Counted from the first letter of the stretch, positions 1 to 8,296 are shown. The stretch: DNA of 56,751 nucleotides from Kitasatospora indigofera (GCF_014655955.1 NZ_BNBO01000057.1:1-56751); one strand, 5' to 3'. Program-made: numbers and translations. The notes: generated from the sequence alone by a model not told the origin.

Positions 1-16
1 CCCGCCTGCCCGGTGA

Positions 17-42
17 CCGGCCGCCGGGGCCCCGGCGGCCGG
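17..42 (-). terminator. Perfect GC palindrome, terminator-like
   Basis: The 26 bases form a perfect inverted repeat (11-bp stem with a 4-base GGCC-containing turn) that begins one base beyond the stop codon of the minus-strand PfpI-family gene. There is no U-run, as is usual for actinomycete terminators. The role is inferred from position and symmetry. Confidence 0.6.
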
Positions 43-738
43 TCAGGCCAGCCGCTTCAGCAGTTCCGCGGCCAGCGGGGCGGAGGAGGCCGGGTTCTGG
101 CCGGTCACCAGGTTGCGGTCGGTGACCACGAACGGGGCCCAGGCCTCGCCCTCCTGGAAGTCGGCGCCCAGCGCCACCAGCCGGTCCTGCAGCAGCCACT
201 TCGCCCGGTCGGCGAAGCCGGCCTGGGTCTCCTCGGCGTTGGTGAAGCCGGTCAGCCGGTACCCGGCGAACGGCGAGGCGCCGTCCTCGTCCCGGGCCGC
301 CAGCAGCGCGGCCGGGCCGTGGCAGACCACGCCCAGCGGCTTGCCGGACTCCAGCGCCAGGGTGAGCAGCCGGCCGGAGTCGGCGTCCACCGCGAGGTCC
401 TCCATCGGGCCGTGCCCGCCCGGGTAGAACACGGCGTCGTAGTCCTCCAGGGCCACGTCCTGCAGCTTCAGCGGGTGCTGGAGCCCGGCGATCCCGGCCA
501 GGGCTTCCGTGACCGCCCGCGCGCCCTCCTCGCCGCCGTTGACCTCCGGGGCGAGGCTGCCCTTGTCGACGGTCGGGACCACGCCGCCGGGCGTGGCGAA
601 GACGACATCGTGGCCGGCGGCCGTGAACGCCTGGTACGGGGTGACGGCCTCCTCGGCCCAGAAGCCGGAGGGGTGCTCGGTGCCGTCAGCCAGCGTCCAG
701 TGGTCGGCGCCGGTCAGCACGAAAAGGATCTTTGCCAT
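43..738 (-). CDS. Type 1 glutamine amidotransferase-like (DJ-1/PfpI, HSP31-like) protein
   Basis: A 231-residue cytoplasmic protein of the DJ-1/PfpI superfamily. The nucleophile elbow is VVCHGPAAL, with Cys139 followed by His140, and an acidic partner sits near Glu29/Glu30 in FWAEE. Family members of this HSP31/YDR533C-like size act as glyoxalase III, chaperone-like or stress proteins; which one cannot be told here. The start is the ATG at 736-738 giving MAKILFVLTG, the usual first beta strand of the fold; the reading frame runs far upstream only because stops are rare at this GC. The gene is divergent from a LysR regulator across about 240 bp that contains repeated CCGATG/CATCGG elements, so LysR control is likely. 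Confidence 0.9.
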   Translation of the reverse strand: MAKILFVLTGADHWTLADGTEHPSGFWAEEAVTPYQAFTAAGHDVVFATPGGVVPTVDKGSLAPEVNGGEEGARAVTEALAGIAGLQHPLKLQDVALEDYDAVFYPGGHGPMEDLAVDADSGRLLTLALESGKPLGVVCHGPAALLAARDEDGASPFAGYRLTGFTNAEETQAGFADRAKWLLQDRLVALGADFQEGEAWAPFVVTDRNLVTGQNPASSAPLAAELLKRLA

Positions 739-831
739 GGTCGGTTCACTCCGAGGGGTGGTGGGCCGGGCGCCGGCGTCCCGTGGCCGGAACGCCGGAT
801 CGCTCATCGCCTCGAACGTAGCCCCGCCCGG

Positions 832-879
832 CATCGGCGACCAATGGGCGCACCGATGCCGGACATCGGAAGACCGATG
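832..879. promoter_or_regulatory. Probable LysR operator cluster in divergent promoter
   Basis: Four copies of the same 6-mer in alternating orientation lie here: CATCGG (832-837), CCGATG (853-858), CATCGG (864-869) and CCGATG (874-879). The middle pairs form inverted repeats with 5-bp and 4-bp spacers; the outer-right one reads ATC-N8-GAT, a LysR-type geometry. They sit between the divergent pfpI-like and lysR genes, about 100 bp from the regulator start. Binding by the neighbouring LysR protein is inferred. Confidence 0.6.
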
Positions 880-976
880 CCTCGTCCGGGAATGCCCCGC
901 GCGCCGGCGCGGCCCCCCCCGGGGCCGGGTGCGCGCCCGGTCCGGAGGGCCCCGGACGGCCCGTAGACTCCCGCCC

Positions 977-1888
977 ATGAGCGATCGGGACGCCCCCGGG
1001 GCCGGCCCCCTGGACCTGAACCTGCTGCGCACCTTCCTGGCGGTCCACCGCTCCGGTTCGTTCACCGCGGCGGCCCACCGGCTCGGGCTGTCGCAGTCCA
1101 CGGTCACGGCCCAGATCCGCACGCTGGAGCAGCGGCTGGGCCGCCGGCTGTTCGAGCGCGGCGCCCGCGGGGTGACGCCGCTGGCCTTCGCCGACGAGTA
1201 CGCCGCCCGGCTCCGCACCCCGTTGGACCAACTGGCGGCCGTCGCCCGCGGCGAGGGGGAGCCGACCGCCGCGGAGCCGGTCCACCTCGCCGGGCCGGCC
1301 GAGTTCCTCGGCACCGTCCTCCTCCCCGCGCTGGCGCCGCTGGTCGTCGAGGGCCTGCGGCTGCGGGTGGCCACCGGGCTGACCGATCCGCTCCTGGAGG
1401 AGCTGCGGGCCGGCCGGCACGACCTGGTCGTCGCCACCCGGCGGCCCCGCGGCCGGACGCTCAGCGCCGTGCCGCTGGCCGACGAGGAGTTCGTCCTGGT
1501 CGCCGCGCCGGACCTGGCCCGGCGGCTGGCCGGGCGGGACCTGCCCGAGGCCTTGGACGAGGTGCCGCTGATCAGCTACGCCGAGGACCTGCCGATAGCC
1601 CGCCGCTACTGGCGGCACGTCTTCGACCGCCGGCTGGGCACCCGGGCCGCGGTGACCGTCCCCGACCTGCGCGCCGTCCTGGCGGCGGTCACCGCCGGCG
1701 CCGGCTGGAGCGTCCTGCCGGGCTACCTCTGCCGCGACCGGCTCGCCTCCGGGGATCTGGTGCTGCTGCACGACCCCGAGGACCCGCCGATCAACACCGC
1801 GTACCTGGTACGGAGGCCGGCCGGCCCGGACAACCCGCAGGTGGAGCTGGTCCGCGAGCGGCTGCTGGCCGTGGGGAGGACCTTGTGA
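977..1888 (+). CDS. LysR family transcriptional regulator
   Basis: A 303-residue LysR-type regulator. Residues about 13-72 form the winged helix-turn-helix (LNLLRTFLAVHRSGSFTAAA, then SQSTVTAQIRTLEQRLG), followed by the periplasmic-binding-like effector domain to the C-terminus. The length is standard for the family. The ATG at 977 places the HTH at the expected position. It is divergent from the PfpI-family gene, the classical LysR arrangement in which the regulator controls its neighbour and itself. The repeated CCGATG sites in the shared intergenic region are the candidate operators. The inducer is unknown. Confidence 0.92.
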   Translation: MSDRDAPGAGPLDLNLLRTFLAVHRSGSFTAAAHRLGLSQSTVTAQIRTLEQRLGRRLFERGARGVTPLAFADEYAARLRTPLDQLAAVARGEGEPTAAEPVHLAGPAEFLGTVLLPALAPLVVEGLRLRVATGLTDPLLEELRAGRHDLVVATRRPRGRTLSAVPLADEEFVLVAAPDLARRLAGRDLPEALDEVPLISYAEDLPIARRYWRHVFDRRLGTRAAVTVPDLRAVLAAVTAGAGWSVLPGYLCRDRLASGDLVLLHDPEDPPINTAYLVRRPAGPDNPQVELVRERLLAVGRTL

Positions 1889-2033
1889 CGCCCGGCCGGG
1901 CCGGCTCCGGGGCCCGCCCGGCGCCCCGGACGCCCCGGGCGCGCCCGGCCGGCCGTCCCCGAACGGCGGACCAGCGGCGCCCGGCCGCGGGCCGCCGGCC
2001 CGCACCCGACCGAACCGACCCGAGGAGCACCGA

Positions 2034-3494
2034 GTGAAGCTGACCGACCTCCTGGCCGGCCACCCCTACACCGTTCTGCGGGGCGACCCCTCGCTGGAGG
2101 TCACCGGCGGGGTGTCGGACAGCTCGGCCCACGCCGGGCAGCGGTGGCTGTTCGTCGCCGTCGCGGGCCGTCGCGCGGACGGGCACGACCACCTGCACCG
2201 GGCCGCCGCGGCCGGTGCGGTGGCCGCGCTGGTCGGCCGCCCGCCCGCCGACCTGCCCGAGGGCATGTGCGTGGTCCGGGTCGAGGACACCAGGGCGGCG
2301 GCCTCGCTGGCCGCCGCCCGGTGGTTCGGCGAGCCGGGCCGCGCGATGGACGTGGTCGCCGTCACCGGCACGAACGGCAAGACGTCCGTCGCGGCGATGA
2401 TCGAGAGCGTGGTCACCGAGCTCACCCCGGCGCCGGTCGGCGTGATCGGCACCGGCGGGCCGCGGCTCGGCGGCCGGCCGGTGCCGCTCGCCACCAGCAC
2501 CCCGACCACCCCGCAGGCCGTCGACCTGCAGCGGATCCTCGCCCACCTGCGGGACGGCCGGGCCCGGACGGTGGTGATGGAGGTGTCCTCGATGGCGCTC
2601 GCCCAGCACCGCACCGACCACGTCTTCGCCCGGACCGGCGTGTTCACCAACCTCAGCCCCGACCACCTGGACGACCACGGCACGATGGCCGCCTACAAGC
2701 AGGCCAAACTGCGGCTCTTCGAAGGGCTCTGCGAGCGGGCGGTGGTGAACGCGGACGACCCCGTCGCCGCGGAGATCCTGGCGCTGATGCCGGCGGCGCT
2801 CACGTACGGGATCGACACCGCGGCGCACTACCGGGCGACCGATGTGGTGGTGACCCCCGCGGGCAGCGCCTTCCGCCTCCAGCACGCCGGGCGGACCCAT
2901 CGCGCGCGGGTGCCGGTGCCGGGCCTCTTCGGCGTGTACAACGCGCTGGCCGCCGTCGCGGCCTGCCACCAGCTCGGGCACGCCGTCCCCGACATCCTCC
3001 GCGCGCTGGAGCGGCTCCCGCAGATCCCCGGCCGCTTCGAGACGACCACCACCCCCGCCGGGGCCACCGTGGTGGTCGACTACGCGCACTCCACCGACTC
3101 GCTGGAGAAGGCGCTGGCCACCGTCCGCGGCTTCGCCACCGCACGGGTGATCACCGTCTTCGGGTGCGGCGGCGACCGGGACGCGACCAAGCGGGCCCCG
3201 ATGGGCGCGATCGCCGGGCGTTACTCGGACCTGGTCGTCCTCACCAGCGACAATCCGCGCAGCGAGGACCCGGAGGCGATCCTGGACGCCATCAGCGAGG
3301 GCCTGCGCGGCACCGGCGCGGCCCACGAGCGGATCACGGACCGGCGCCAGGCGATCGCCCACGCGCTGGAGCACGCGGGGCCGGGCGACATCGTCCTGGT
3401 CGCCGGCAAGGGCTCGGAGACGTACCAGCTGATCGGCGACCGGGCACTGCCGTTCGAGGACATGCGGGTGGTCCGCGAGCTCAGTGCCCGCTGA
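2034..3494 (+). CDS. murE: Stand-alone MurE-like UDP-MurNAc-tripeptide ligase
   Basis: A 486-residue Mur ligase. The ATP-binding P-loop VTGTNGKTS is at about residues 110-118, the MEVSS segment near 182-186, a carbamylated-Lys motif (YKQAKLRLF) near 221-229, and the MurE amino-acid-recognition motif DNPR at 406-409, which in the family signifies diaminopimelate rather than lysine. A GKGSE segment follows. The GTG start at 2034 has GAGGAG eight to twelve bases upstream. There are no cell-wall (dcw) genes around it, so this is probably a second MurE homologue rather than the housekeeping copy. It may add DAP under special conditions or act in a dedicated peptide or cell-wall pathway. The Mur-ligase family assignment is secure; the substrate is inferred. 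Confidence 0.88.
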   Translation: MKLTDLLAGHPYTVLRGDPSLEVTGGVSDSSAHAGQRWLFVAVAGRRADGHDHLHRAAAAGAVAALVGRPPADLPEGMCVVRVEDTRAAASLAAARWFGEPGRAMDVVAVTGTNGKTSVAAMIESVVTELTPAPVGVIGTGGPRLGGRPVPLATSTPTTPQAVDLQRILAHLRDGRARTVVMEVSSMALAQHRTDHVFARTGVFTNLSPDHLDDHGTMAAYKQAKLRLFEGLCERAVVNADDPVAAEILALMPAALTYGIDTAAHYRATDVVVTPAGSAFRLQHAGRTHRARVPVPGLFGVYNALAAVAACHQLGHAVPDILRALERLPQIPGRFETTTTPAGATVVVDYAHSTDSLEKALATVRGFATARVITVFGCGGDRDATKRAPMGAIAGRYSDLVVLTSDNPRSEDPEAILDAISEGLRGTGAAHERITDRRQAIAHALEHAGPGDIVLVAGKGSETYQLIGDRALPFEDMRVVRELSAR

Positions 3495-3525
3495 CGGAGG
3501 CAGCCCGCCGCCCTCGGTCCCGCTT

Positions 3526-3629
3526 GTCGGCCCGTCACCCCGTCACCCCGTCGGCCCGTCACCCCGCGGGCCCGTCGCCCCGTCACCCCGCGGGCCCGTC
3601 GCCCCGTCACCCCGTCGCTCCGTCACCCG
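3526..3629. repeat. Tandem CCGTCACCCCG-type degenerate repeat
   Basis: About 100 bases made of imperfect copies of the octamer-like unit CCCGTCAC/CCCGTCGG, with two near-identical longer blocks containing CCCCGCGGGCCCGTCG. It begins shortly after the murE-like stop and reads on neither strand as a plausible protein. The simple repeat is seen directly; no function is evident. Confidence 0.8.
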
Positions 3630-3768
3630 CTGGGCGGGGAGCGGAGCGGACGGCATCCGGGTGGACGCGAGGGCCGGAACGGCCCGGGGTCCCCGCCCCG
3701 GCGCCGGGCTGATGGTAGGACTGGGGCGGGCGGCCGCCGCGGCCGAGCCCCGCACCGGAGGAGCCGGC

Positions 3769-4080
3769 ATGAGCATCGAACAGCACCCGCTCGCCACCGC
3801 CGTCCACGAGGTGGACCGTGAGCTGCGCCGTACCGCCGTGGACCCCGTCTGCCGGGCCCGCGACCAGCGCTTCCGGCTGGGCGACGAGGAGTACCTGCTG
3901 GCGGCGGTGGCCGCGGCCGTCCGCAGCCTGGAGCAACTGTCCGAGGGCCTGGCCGACCAGCTCACCGGCGCCGCCTCGCGCGGTGTCCTGGACACCGCGG
4001 CCAGGCGCCTCGCCGACGTCTCGTCCCTCCTGAGCGACGGCGTGTCCCGGGCCGCCCGCGCCGCCCGGGCCACGGTGTAG
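3769..4080 (+). CDS. Small conserved-looking hypothetical protein
   Basis: A 103-residue acidic-to-neutral soluble protein, largely alpha-helical by composition (long runs of A, E, L, R). No catalytic motif or membrane segment is visible and I do not recognise the family. The ATG at 3769 is preceded by GGAGGAG, a strong ribosome binding site that distinguishes it from the longer open frame running through the repeat upstream. It stands alone between murE and the DUF1345 gene. Confidence 0.7.
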   Translation: MSIEQHPLATAVHEVDRELRRTAVDPVCRARDQRFRLGDEEYLLAAVAAAVRSLEQLSEGLADQLTGAASRGVLDTAARRLADVSSLLSDGVSRAARAARATV

Positions 4081-4220
4081 GACCTCCCACCGCCGGCCAC
4101 CCCGGCGTCGGGGCGAGCCGGGCCCGAGAAGGGTGAGCGAATGCCGACCGTCGCCACGCGGGCGCGCCGACCGGTACCCGGGGGCGGGTCCCTCGCCGTG
4201 CCGGCGCCCCGGGCCGTCCG

Positions 4221-4871
4221 GTGAGCCGTCGCCTGCCGCAGTCCGCGGGCCCCAGGCTGGCGGCCTCGACGGTGGCCGGAGCCCTGGTCGGGCTGCTCGT
4301 CGGCGGGCTGGCCAGGGTGCCGCTCGGGATCCTGGCCGGCATCGCCACGGCCGGCTCGATCTTCGTGGTGGCGGGCTGGGCCGTGCTCTGGCCGATGGAC
4401 GCCGACGCCACCCGGCGCAACGTCCGGCGCGAGGACTTCCGTCCGGTCACCGAGGAACTCCTGGTGGTCTCCGCCGCCCTGGGCGGCCTGCTCGGCATCG
4501 TGATGCTGCTCCTGATCGGCCGCCCCGGCGACGCGCACTCGGCCGGCGGCCGGGTGGCGGCGGCCGTCGCGCTCGCCGGTGTCTTCGCGGCCTGGGCGGC
4601 CCTGCACCTGATGTACGCCACCCGGTACGCCGACCTGTACTACGGGGAGCCGGGCGGCGGCATCGACTTCAACTCCGGGGAGCGGCCGAAGTACAGCGAC
4701 TTCCTCTACTTCAGCTACAACCTCGGCATGACGTACCAGGTCTCCGACACCAGCGTCTCCAGCTCCAGGATCCGCGCGGTGGTCCTGCGCCACTGCCTGC
4801 TGTCCTACGTCTTCGGGGCGAGCATCCTCGCCACCACGATCAGCCTCGTCGTCGACTTCGTCACGAACTGA
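4221..4871 (+). CDS. DUF1345 family integral membrane protein
   Basis: A 216-residue membrane protein. Hydrophobic helices lie at about residues 14-30, 36-55, 78-97, 108-125 and 195-213. The C-terminal half carries the typical DUF1345 block with DFLYFSYNLGMTYQVSD followed by RAVVLRHCLLSYVFG, preceding the last helix. The family has no assigned biochemical function. The GTG at 4221 is chosen because it gives a short basic N-terminus followed directly by the first helix; no strong ribosome binding site is visible. Confidence 0.85.
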   Translation: MSRRLPQSAGPRLAASTVAGALVGLLVGGLARVPLGILAGIATAGSIFVVAGWAVLWPMDADATRRNVRREDFRPVTEELLVVSAALGGLLGIVMLLLIGRPGDAHSAGGRVAAAVALAGVFAAWAALHLMYATRYADLYYGEPGGGIDFNSGERPKYSDFLYFSYNLGMTYQVSDTSVSSSRIRAVVLRHCLLSYVFGASILATTISLVVDFVTN

Positions 4872-5035
4872 CGCCCGGGCCCGTCGGCCCCGCACTCCGG
4901 GCGTGGGCCCGCCGGAGCGGCCGCCGTGAACGCCGGGGAGCCGTCCACGGCGAGCGCTCCCGCAGCGGCCCCGGGCCCGCGCCGGGGCTCTACATCCGGA
5001 GCCCACCCCTCGGCCCCTCGGGGCGGCAAGGCGAC

Positions 5036-5044
5036 TGATATGAT
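5036..5044 (+). promoter_or_regulatory. Extended -10 promoter element (TGATATGAT)
   Basis: A TG-N-TATGAT extended -10 element in an otherwise GC-rich region, about 78 bp before the ATG of the GreA-like gene. No good -35 hexamer is seen, which is normal for extended -10 promoters. It lies in the roughly 250-bp gap between the DUF1345 gene and the GreA-like gene. Confidence 0.5.
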
Positions 5045-5121
5045 CCATTTGTCCGTGTTGCAGATTTTTGGCGCCCGCAGTGATGAACCACTGCCGCCCT
5101 GCCCGGCCCCTGGGAGTGGGA

Positions 5122-5604
5122 ATGACTGGCCTTCCCGAACCGATCAGCCCGGCGGCCCGTACCGCGCTGGAGCAGGAACTCGCCACGCTGCGCACCGAGC
5201 GCGAGACGGTCGCCGCGACCTTGCGGGGCACCGACGCCGACTCGCCCGGTGACCTGGCGGACCAGGCGGACGAGTTGCAGCGGGCCACCGAGGCGGCCCG
5301 CCTGGACTCCCGGATCGCGGTGATCGAGGCGCGGCTCGCCCAGGCCGCCGCGGCCGCCCCGCCGGCCCCGGGCGTGGTGGGTGTGGGCAGCACCGTCACG
5401 GTGCGGTTCTCCGACGGCGCCACCAGGTCCGTCCACCTGGGCGAGATCGCCGATGCGGCGGACAACGCCCTGGTGACCGCCGACAGCCCGCTCGGCCGCG
5501 CCCTGCTCGGGCACGGCGCCGGCGAAACGGTGAGCTATCGGACTCCCGGGGGGCCGGCCAGCGCGGTCGTGGTGTCCGTCGGCGCTCCGCCCGCCCCGGC
5601 CTGA
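5122..5604 (+). CDS. GreA/GreB family elongation factor-like protein
   Basis: A 160-residue two-domain protein. An N-terminal coiled coil spans about residues 10-75; its tip contains GDLADQADELQ, equivalent to the GDLSENAEY tip of GreA, with the first acidic residue kept and the second present as Asp instead of Glu. An Ala/Pro linker leads to a C-terminal FKBP-like domain with the usual late segment GRALLGHGAGETVSYRTP. GreA factors bind in the RNA polymerase secondary channel and stimulate transcript cleavage. This divergent copy is probably a second Gre-type factor, not the housekeeping greA. The ATG at 5122 has GGGAGTGGGA just upstream; a longer N-terminal extension is open but lacks a ribosome binding site. 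Confidence 0.82.
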   Translation: MTGLPEPISPAARTALEQELATLRTERETVAATLRGTDADSPGDLADQADELQRATEAARLDSRIAVIEARLAQAAAAAPPAPGVVGVGSTVTVRFSDGATRSVHLGEIADAADNALVTADSPLGRALLGHGAGETVSYRTPGGPASAVVVSVGAPPAPA

Positions 5605-5732
5605 GCGGCCTCGGCCGGGCGGATGCGACCCGCCGGGCGGGCGTGACGGGCCGCCCGGGGGCCGGCCCCGTCCGGGGCCGGAATTCGGTGAAGAGCACCA
5701 CCACCGGCCCGGGGCAGGGCAGACTTGCGGAC

Positions 5733-5993
5733 GTGTCACCCAGCAACCCGCCCCGCCGCGCCCAGGTCGTCCTCTCGCCGTTCGCGGAGGAGCAGCTGGC
5801 CGGCCTCTCGGCCGGCCAGGCCCAGGCGCTGGACCGGGTGTTCGCCGTCCTGTCCGTCCGCCCCGACCTCGGTGAACCACGTTCGGGCGGCCGGCTCCGG
5901 CTGTACCGCGACGAGGTGGACCACGTGCTGGTCGTCTACCACGTGACGGTGCTTCGGACGGTGGTCGTCGTCGGGTACCTGGAGGTCGACTGA
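5733..5993 (+). CDS. RelE/ParE-fold toxin-like protein, no partner antitoxin
   Basis: An 86-residue protein whose pattern (AQVVLSPFAEEQLAGLS, a helix with RVFAVLSVRP, then SGGRLRLYRDEVDHVLVVYHV and a final VVVVGYLEVD strand) fits the RelE/ParE mRNase/gyrase-toxin fold. The usual HTH or AbrB-like antitoxin is not present on either side: GreA lies upstream and a convergent exporter downstream. The GTG at 5733 starts the fold cleanly, but a longer form from about 5643 is open. It may be an orphan toxin, a degenerate module, or a RelE-fold protein with another role. Confidence 0.6.
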   Translation: MSPSNPPRRAQVVLSPFAEEQLAGLSAGQAQALDRVFAVLSVRPDLGEPRSGGRLRLYRDEVDHVLVVYHVTVLRTVVVVGYLEVD

Positions 5994-6015
5994 CCGTCGG
6001 CGGGACGGACGGTCA
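5991..6015. terminator. Bidirectional terminator-like hairpin between convergent genes
   Basis: The inverted repeat TGACCGTC...GACGGTCA has a 9-base loop. It starts with the stop codon of the RelE-fold gene and sits between it and the end of the minus-strand MFS gene. The terminator role is inferred from the convergent layout. Confidence 0.5.
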
Positions 6016-6032
6016 GGTCCGCGGGGCGGGGG

Positions 6033-7535
6033 TCAGCCTCGCGGGCCGGTCCCGGCGGCCCGGCTCCGGCCGGCCCCGGCGGCCGCCCCGGTCGGGGCCT
6101 CCTCGGGGGCCGGGGACGGTCCGGGCTCCGGTCCGGTGCCGGCGGTGACGGCCGCCGCCTTGCGGGCGCCGGCGTCGGGCATGGTGAACGCGAACACGGC
6201 GGCCGCCGCCGCGATCACGGCGAGGGCCAGGTAGCTGTGCTGGTAGGCGGTCAGGGGCGGCCCGCTGCGGCCCGCGCCGGTGGGGTGGAGGACGAGCAGG
6301 GTGGTGACGGTCGCCGGTGCGAGGGCCGCGCCGGTCTGCCGCACCACGGTGTTGAGGGTGGCGGCGTGGGCCACGTCGGCCCTGGCGACGGTGGTGAACG
6401 AGGCGATCGTGGTGGGCATGAAGAACGCGCCCATCGCGAGGCCGAGCAGGAACATGTAGCCGCGCATCGCCCACAGGCCGGTGTGCGCGTCCGCGGTGGC
6501 GAAGAGCAGCAGGGCGGCGGTGACGCCCAGCAGCCCGGTGCCGATGATCACGCGCGGGCCGATCCGGGCGTAGAGCACGCTCACCACCTGCATGGTCAGC
6601 AGGACGCCGAAGGACTCGGTGAAGGTGACGCTGCCACTGGCCAGCGGGCTGCCGCCGAGGGCGTCCTGGACGAACAGGGGGGTGAGGAACATCGCGCCCA
6701 GCACCGGGACGAAGCCGACCAGGCTGATCAGGTTGGTGTCGCGGAACAGCCGGTCCCGGAACAGCCGTAGCCGCAGCACCGGCTCGGTCACCCGGAGTTC
6801 GGTCCGGATCGCCAGCGCGAGCAGCACGGCGCCGCCGGCCAGGGCCGCCAGCACCAGGGGCCGGCTCCAGCCGAGGTCCGGGCCGGCGCACACGCCGTAC
6901 ATCAGGGTGCCGGTGGCGGCGGCGCTGAGCAGCAGCCCGCGCAGGTCGAGCCGGCCCGGTGCGTGGTCGCGGTGCTCGGCCAGGAAGAGCAGGCCGAAGA
7001 GCATGGCCAGGGCGCCGATCGGCACGTTGACGTAGAAGACCCAGCGCCAGGACAGGCCGGTGACGAGCACGCCGCCGAGCAGCGGTGCGACGGCGGGGGC
7101 GATCTGCTGCGGGATGATCAGCAGCCGGGACAGCCTGACCTGTTCGGAGTGGCTGAAGGTGCGGAAGAGCAGGGCCTGCGAGGTGGGGGTGAGCAGCCCT
7201 GCGGCCAGGCCCTGGAGGGCCCGGGCGCCGACCAGCGAGGGCAGGTCGGGGGCGGCCCCGCAGAGTACGGAGGCGGCGGTGAACACGCCGAGGGACCACA
7301 GCAGCATCCGGCGCCCGCCGAATCGTTCCAGCAGCCACGCGGAGGAGGGGATCATGATGCCCAGGCAGACCGGGTACACGACCACGACACTGCTGAGCGA
7401 GGCTGCGGTGAGGTGGAACTGGCGGGCGATGCTGGGCAGCGCGACGGTGGTGATGGCGCCGTCGACGATGCAGATGAAGGTGATGGAGACGGTCATGATC
7501 GGTACGACGTAGCGCTGGCTGATGCGAGTGCTCAT
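6033..7535 (-). CDS. MFS drug exporter, DHA2 (14-TM) type
   Basis: A 500-residue major facilitator protein with about 14 hydrophobic segments. Segment one carries TVSITFICIVDGAITTVALP; the loop between helices 2 and 3 has ERFGGRRMLLWS; motif C-like APLLGGVLVTGLSWRW follows helix 5. This pattern is typical of EmrB/QacA-like proton-coupled multidrug exporters. The C-terminus is a low-complexity Ala/Gly/Pro tail. The ATG at 7533-7535 lies only about 60 bp from the divergent MarR start, with an inverted repeat between them, so MarR repression is likely. Substrate unknown. Confidence 0.92.
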   Translation of the reverse strand: MSTRISQRYVVPIMTVSITFICIVDGAITTVALPSIARQFHLTAASLSSVVVVYPVCLGIMIPSSAWLLERFGGRRMLLWSLGVFTAASVLCGAAPDLPSLVGARALQGLAAGLLTPTSQALLFRTFSHSEQVRLSRLLIIPQQIAPAVAPLLGGVLVTGLSWRWVFYVNVPIGALAMLFGLLFLAEHRDHAPGRLDLRGLLLSAAATGTLMYGVCAGPDLGWSRPLVLAALAGGAVLLALAIRTELRVTEPVLRLRLFRDRLFRDTNLISLVGFVPVLGAMFLTPLFVQDALGGSPLASGSVTFTESFGVLLTMQVVSVLYARIGPRVIIGTGLLGVTAALLLFATADAHTGLWAMRGYMFLLGLAMGAFFMPTTIASFTTVARADVAHAATLNTVVRQTGAALAPATVTTLLVLHPTGAGRSGPPLTAYQHSYLALAVIAAAAAVFAFTMPDAGARKAAAVTAGTGPEPGPSPAPEEAPTGAAAGAGRSRAAGTGPRG

Positions 7536-7541
7536 AGAAGC

Positions 7542-7568
7542 TGAGCATACTCACTATGATGGTGCTCA
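7542..7568. promoter_or_regulatory. Candidate MarR operator
   Basis: A two-fold symmetric element TGAGCA-N3-TCA-N3-TGA-N3-TGCTCA (27 bp), unusually AT-rich for the region, lies between the divergent exporter and MarR genes. Its symmetric half-sites match the geometry MarR dimers use. It also overlaps the earliest possible ATG codons of the marR frame (7556, 7559, 7568), which argues that those are not the real start. Confidence 0.65.
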
Positions 7569-7597
7569 TGAAGCGCGGGGACGAGGAGAGTCGCACC

Positions 7598-8050
7598 ATG
7601 GCGGACGAACAGGGCTTTGGCAGCAGCGATGTACTGGTGGACGAACTCTTCGCCACCACCCATCAGTTGCGGGTCTTCGTCGACGGCCGGCTGCGGGAGC
7701 ACGGGGCTTCGGTGGCCCGGCTGAGGGCCCTCCGGGTGCTCGCCAGGACCGGGGAGCCGCTGCGGATGCGCGACCTCAGCGACCTGCTCGGCAACGCCCC
7801 GCGCACCACCACGACGATCGTGGACAGCCTGGAGCGCGACGGTCTGGTCGAGCGGGTGCGCCATCCGGAGGACCGGCGGGCCTTCCTGCTCGCCCTCACC
7901 GACCTGGGCGCCCGGCACTACCGCGAGGCGGAGGAGCTGGACGGCGTCGCGCTCGCCACCGCCACCGGGACGCTGGCCCCGGCCGAACGGGAGCAACTGC
8001 GGGCACTGCTGGGCCGGATCCGGCAGGCGGTCGCCGACAGCACCGAGTGA
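7598..8050 (+). CDS. MarR family transcriptional regulator
   Basis: A 150-residue winged-helix regulator. The DNA-binding core includes LRALRVLARTGEPLRMRDLS, the recognition helix region NAPRTTTTIVDSLERDGLV and the wing RVRHPEDRRAFLLALT, flanked by helical dimerisation segments. The ATG at 7598 is preferred because GAGGAGA lies nine bases upstream; earlier in-frame ATGs at 7556-7568 fall inside the operator-like repeat and have no ribosome binding site. It is divergent from the DHA2 exporter, the standard repressor-pump pair. The ligand is probably a drug-like aromatic compound, by analogy only. Confidence 0.9.
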   Translation: MADEQGFGSSDVLVDELFATTHQLRVFVDGRLREHGASVARLRALRVLARTGEPLRMRDLSDLLGNAPRTTTTIVDSLERDGLVERVRHPEDRRAFLLALTDLGARHYREAEELDGVALATATGTLAPAEREQLRALLGRIRQAVADSTE

Positions 8051-8296
8051 GCGAGGTGGCCGGGGGAGGCGTCCGGGGGAGGCGTCCGGGCCGACCGTGC
8101 GGGACCGCGCCGTGTTGAACATCGTTGTGTTCGACCGCGTCGTGCCGGACTGTGTCGTGCTGGGCCGCGTCGTGCTGGACCACGCCGGACGTCCGGGTGA
8201 CCGGTCCGCCAGCCGATCGGGTCGCGGGACGGCCGGGTGTCCGTCCCGTGCGGGGCCGGTGTGCGGGCCGGAGCCCGGTGCCCGGGGTCACGACGC

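Noticed and set aside
3526..3629. CRISPR array
   Set aside because: Repeats are 8-11 bp, contiguous and degenerate, with no unique spacers and no cas genes nearby.
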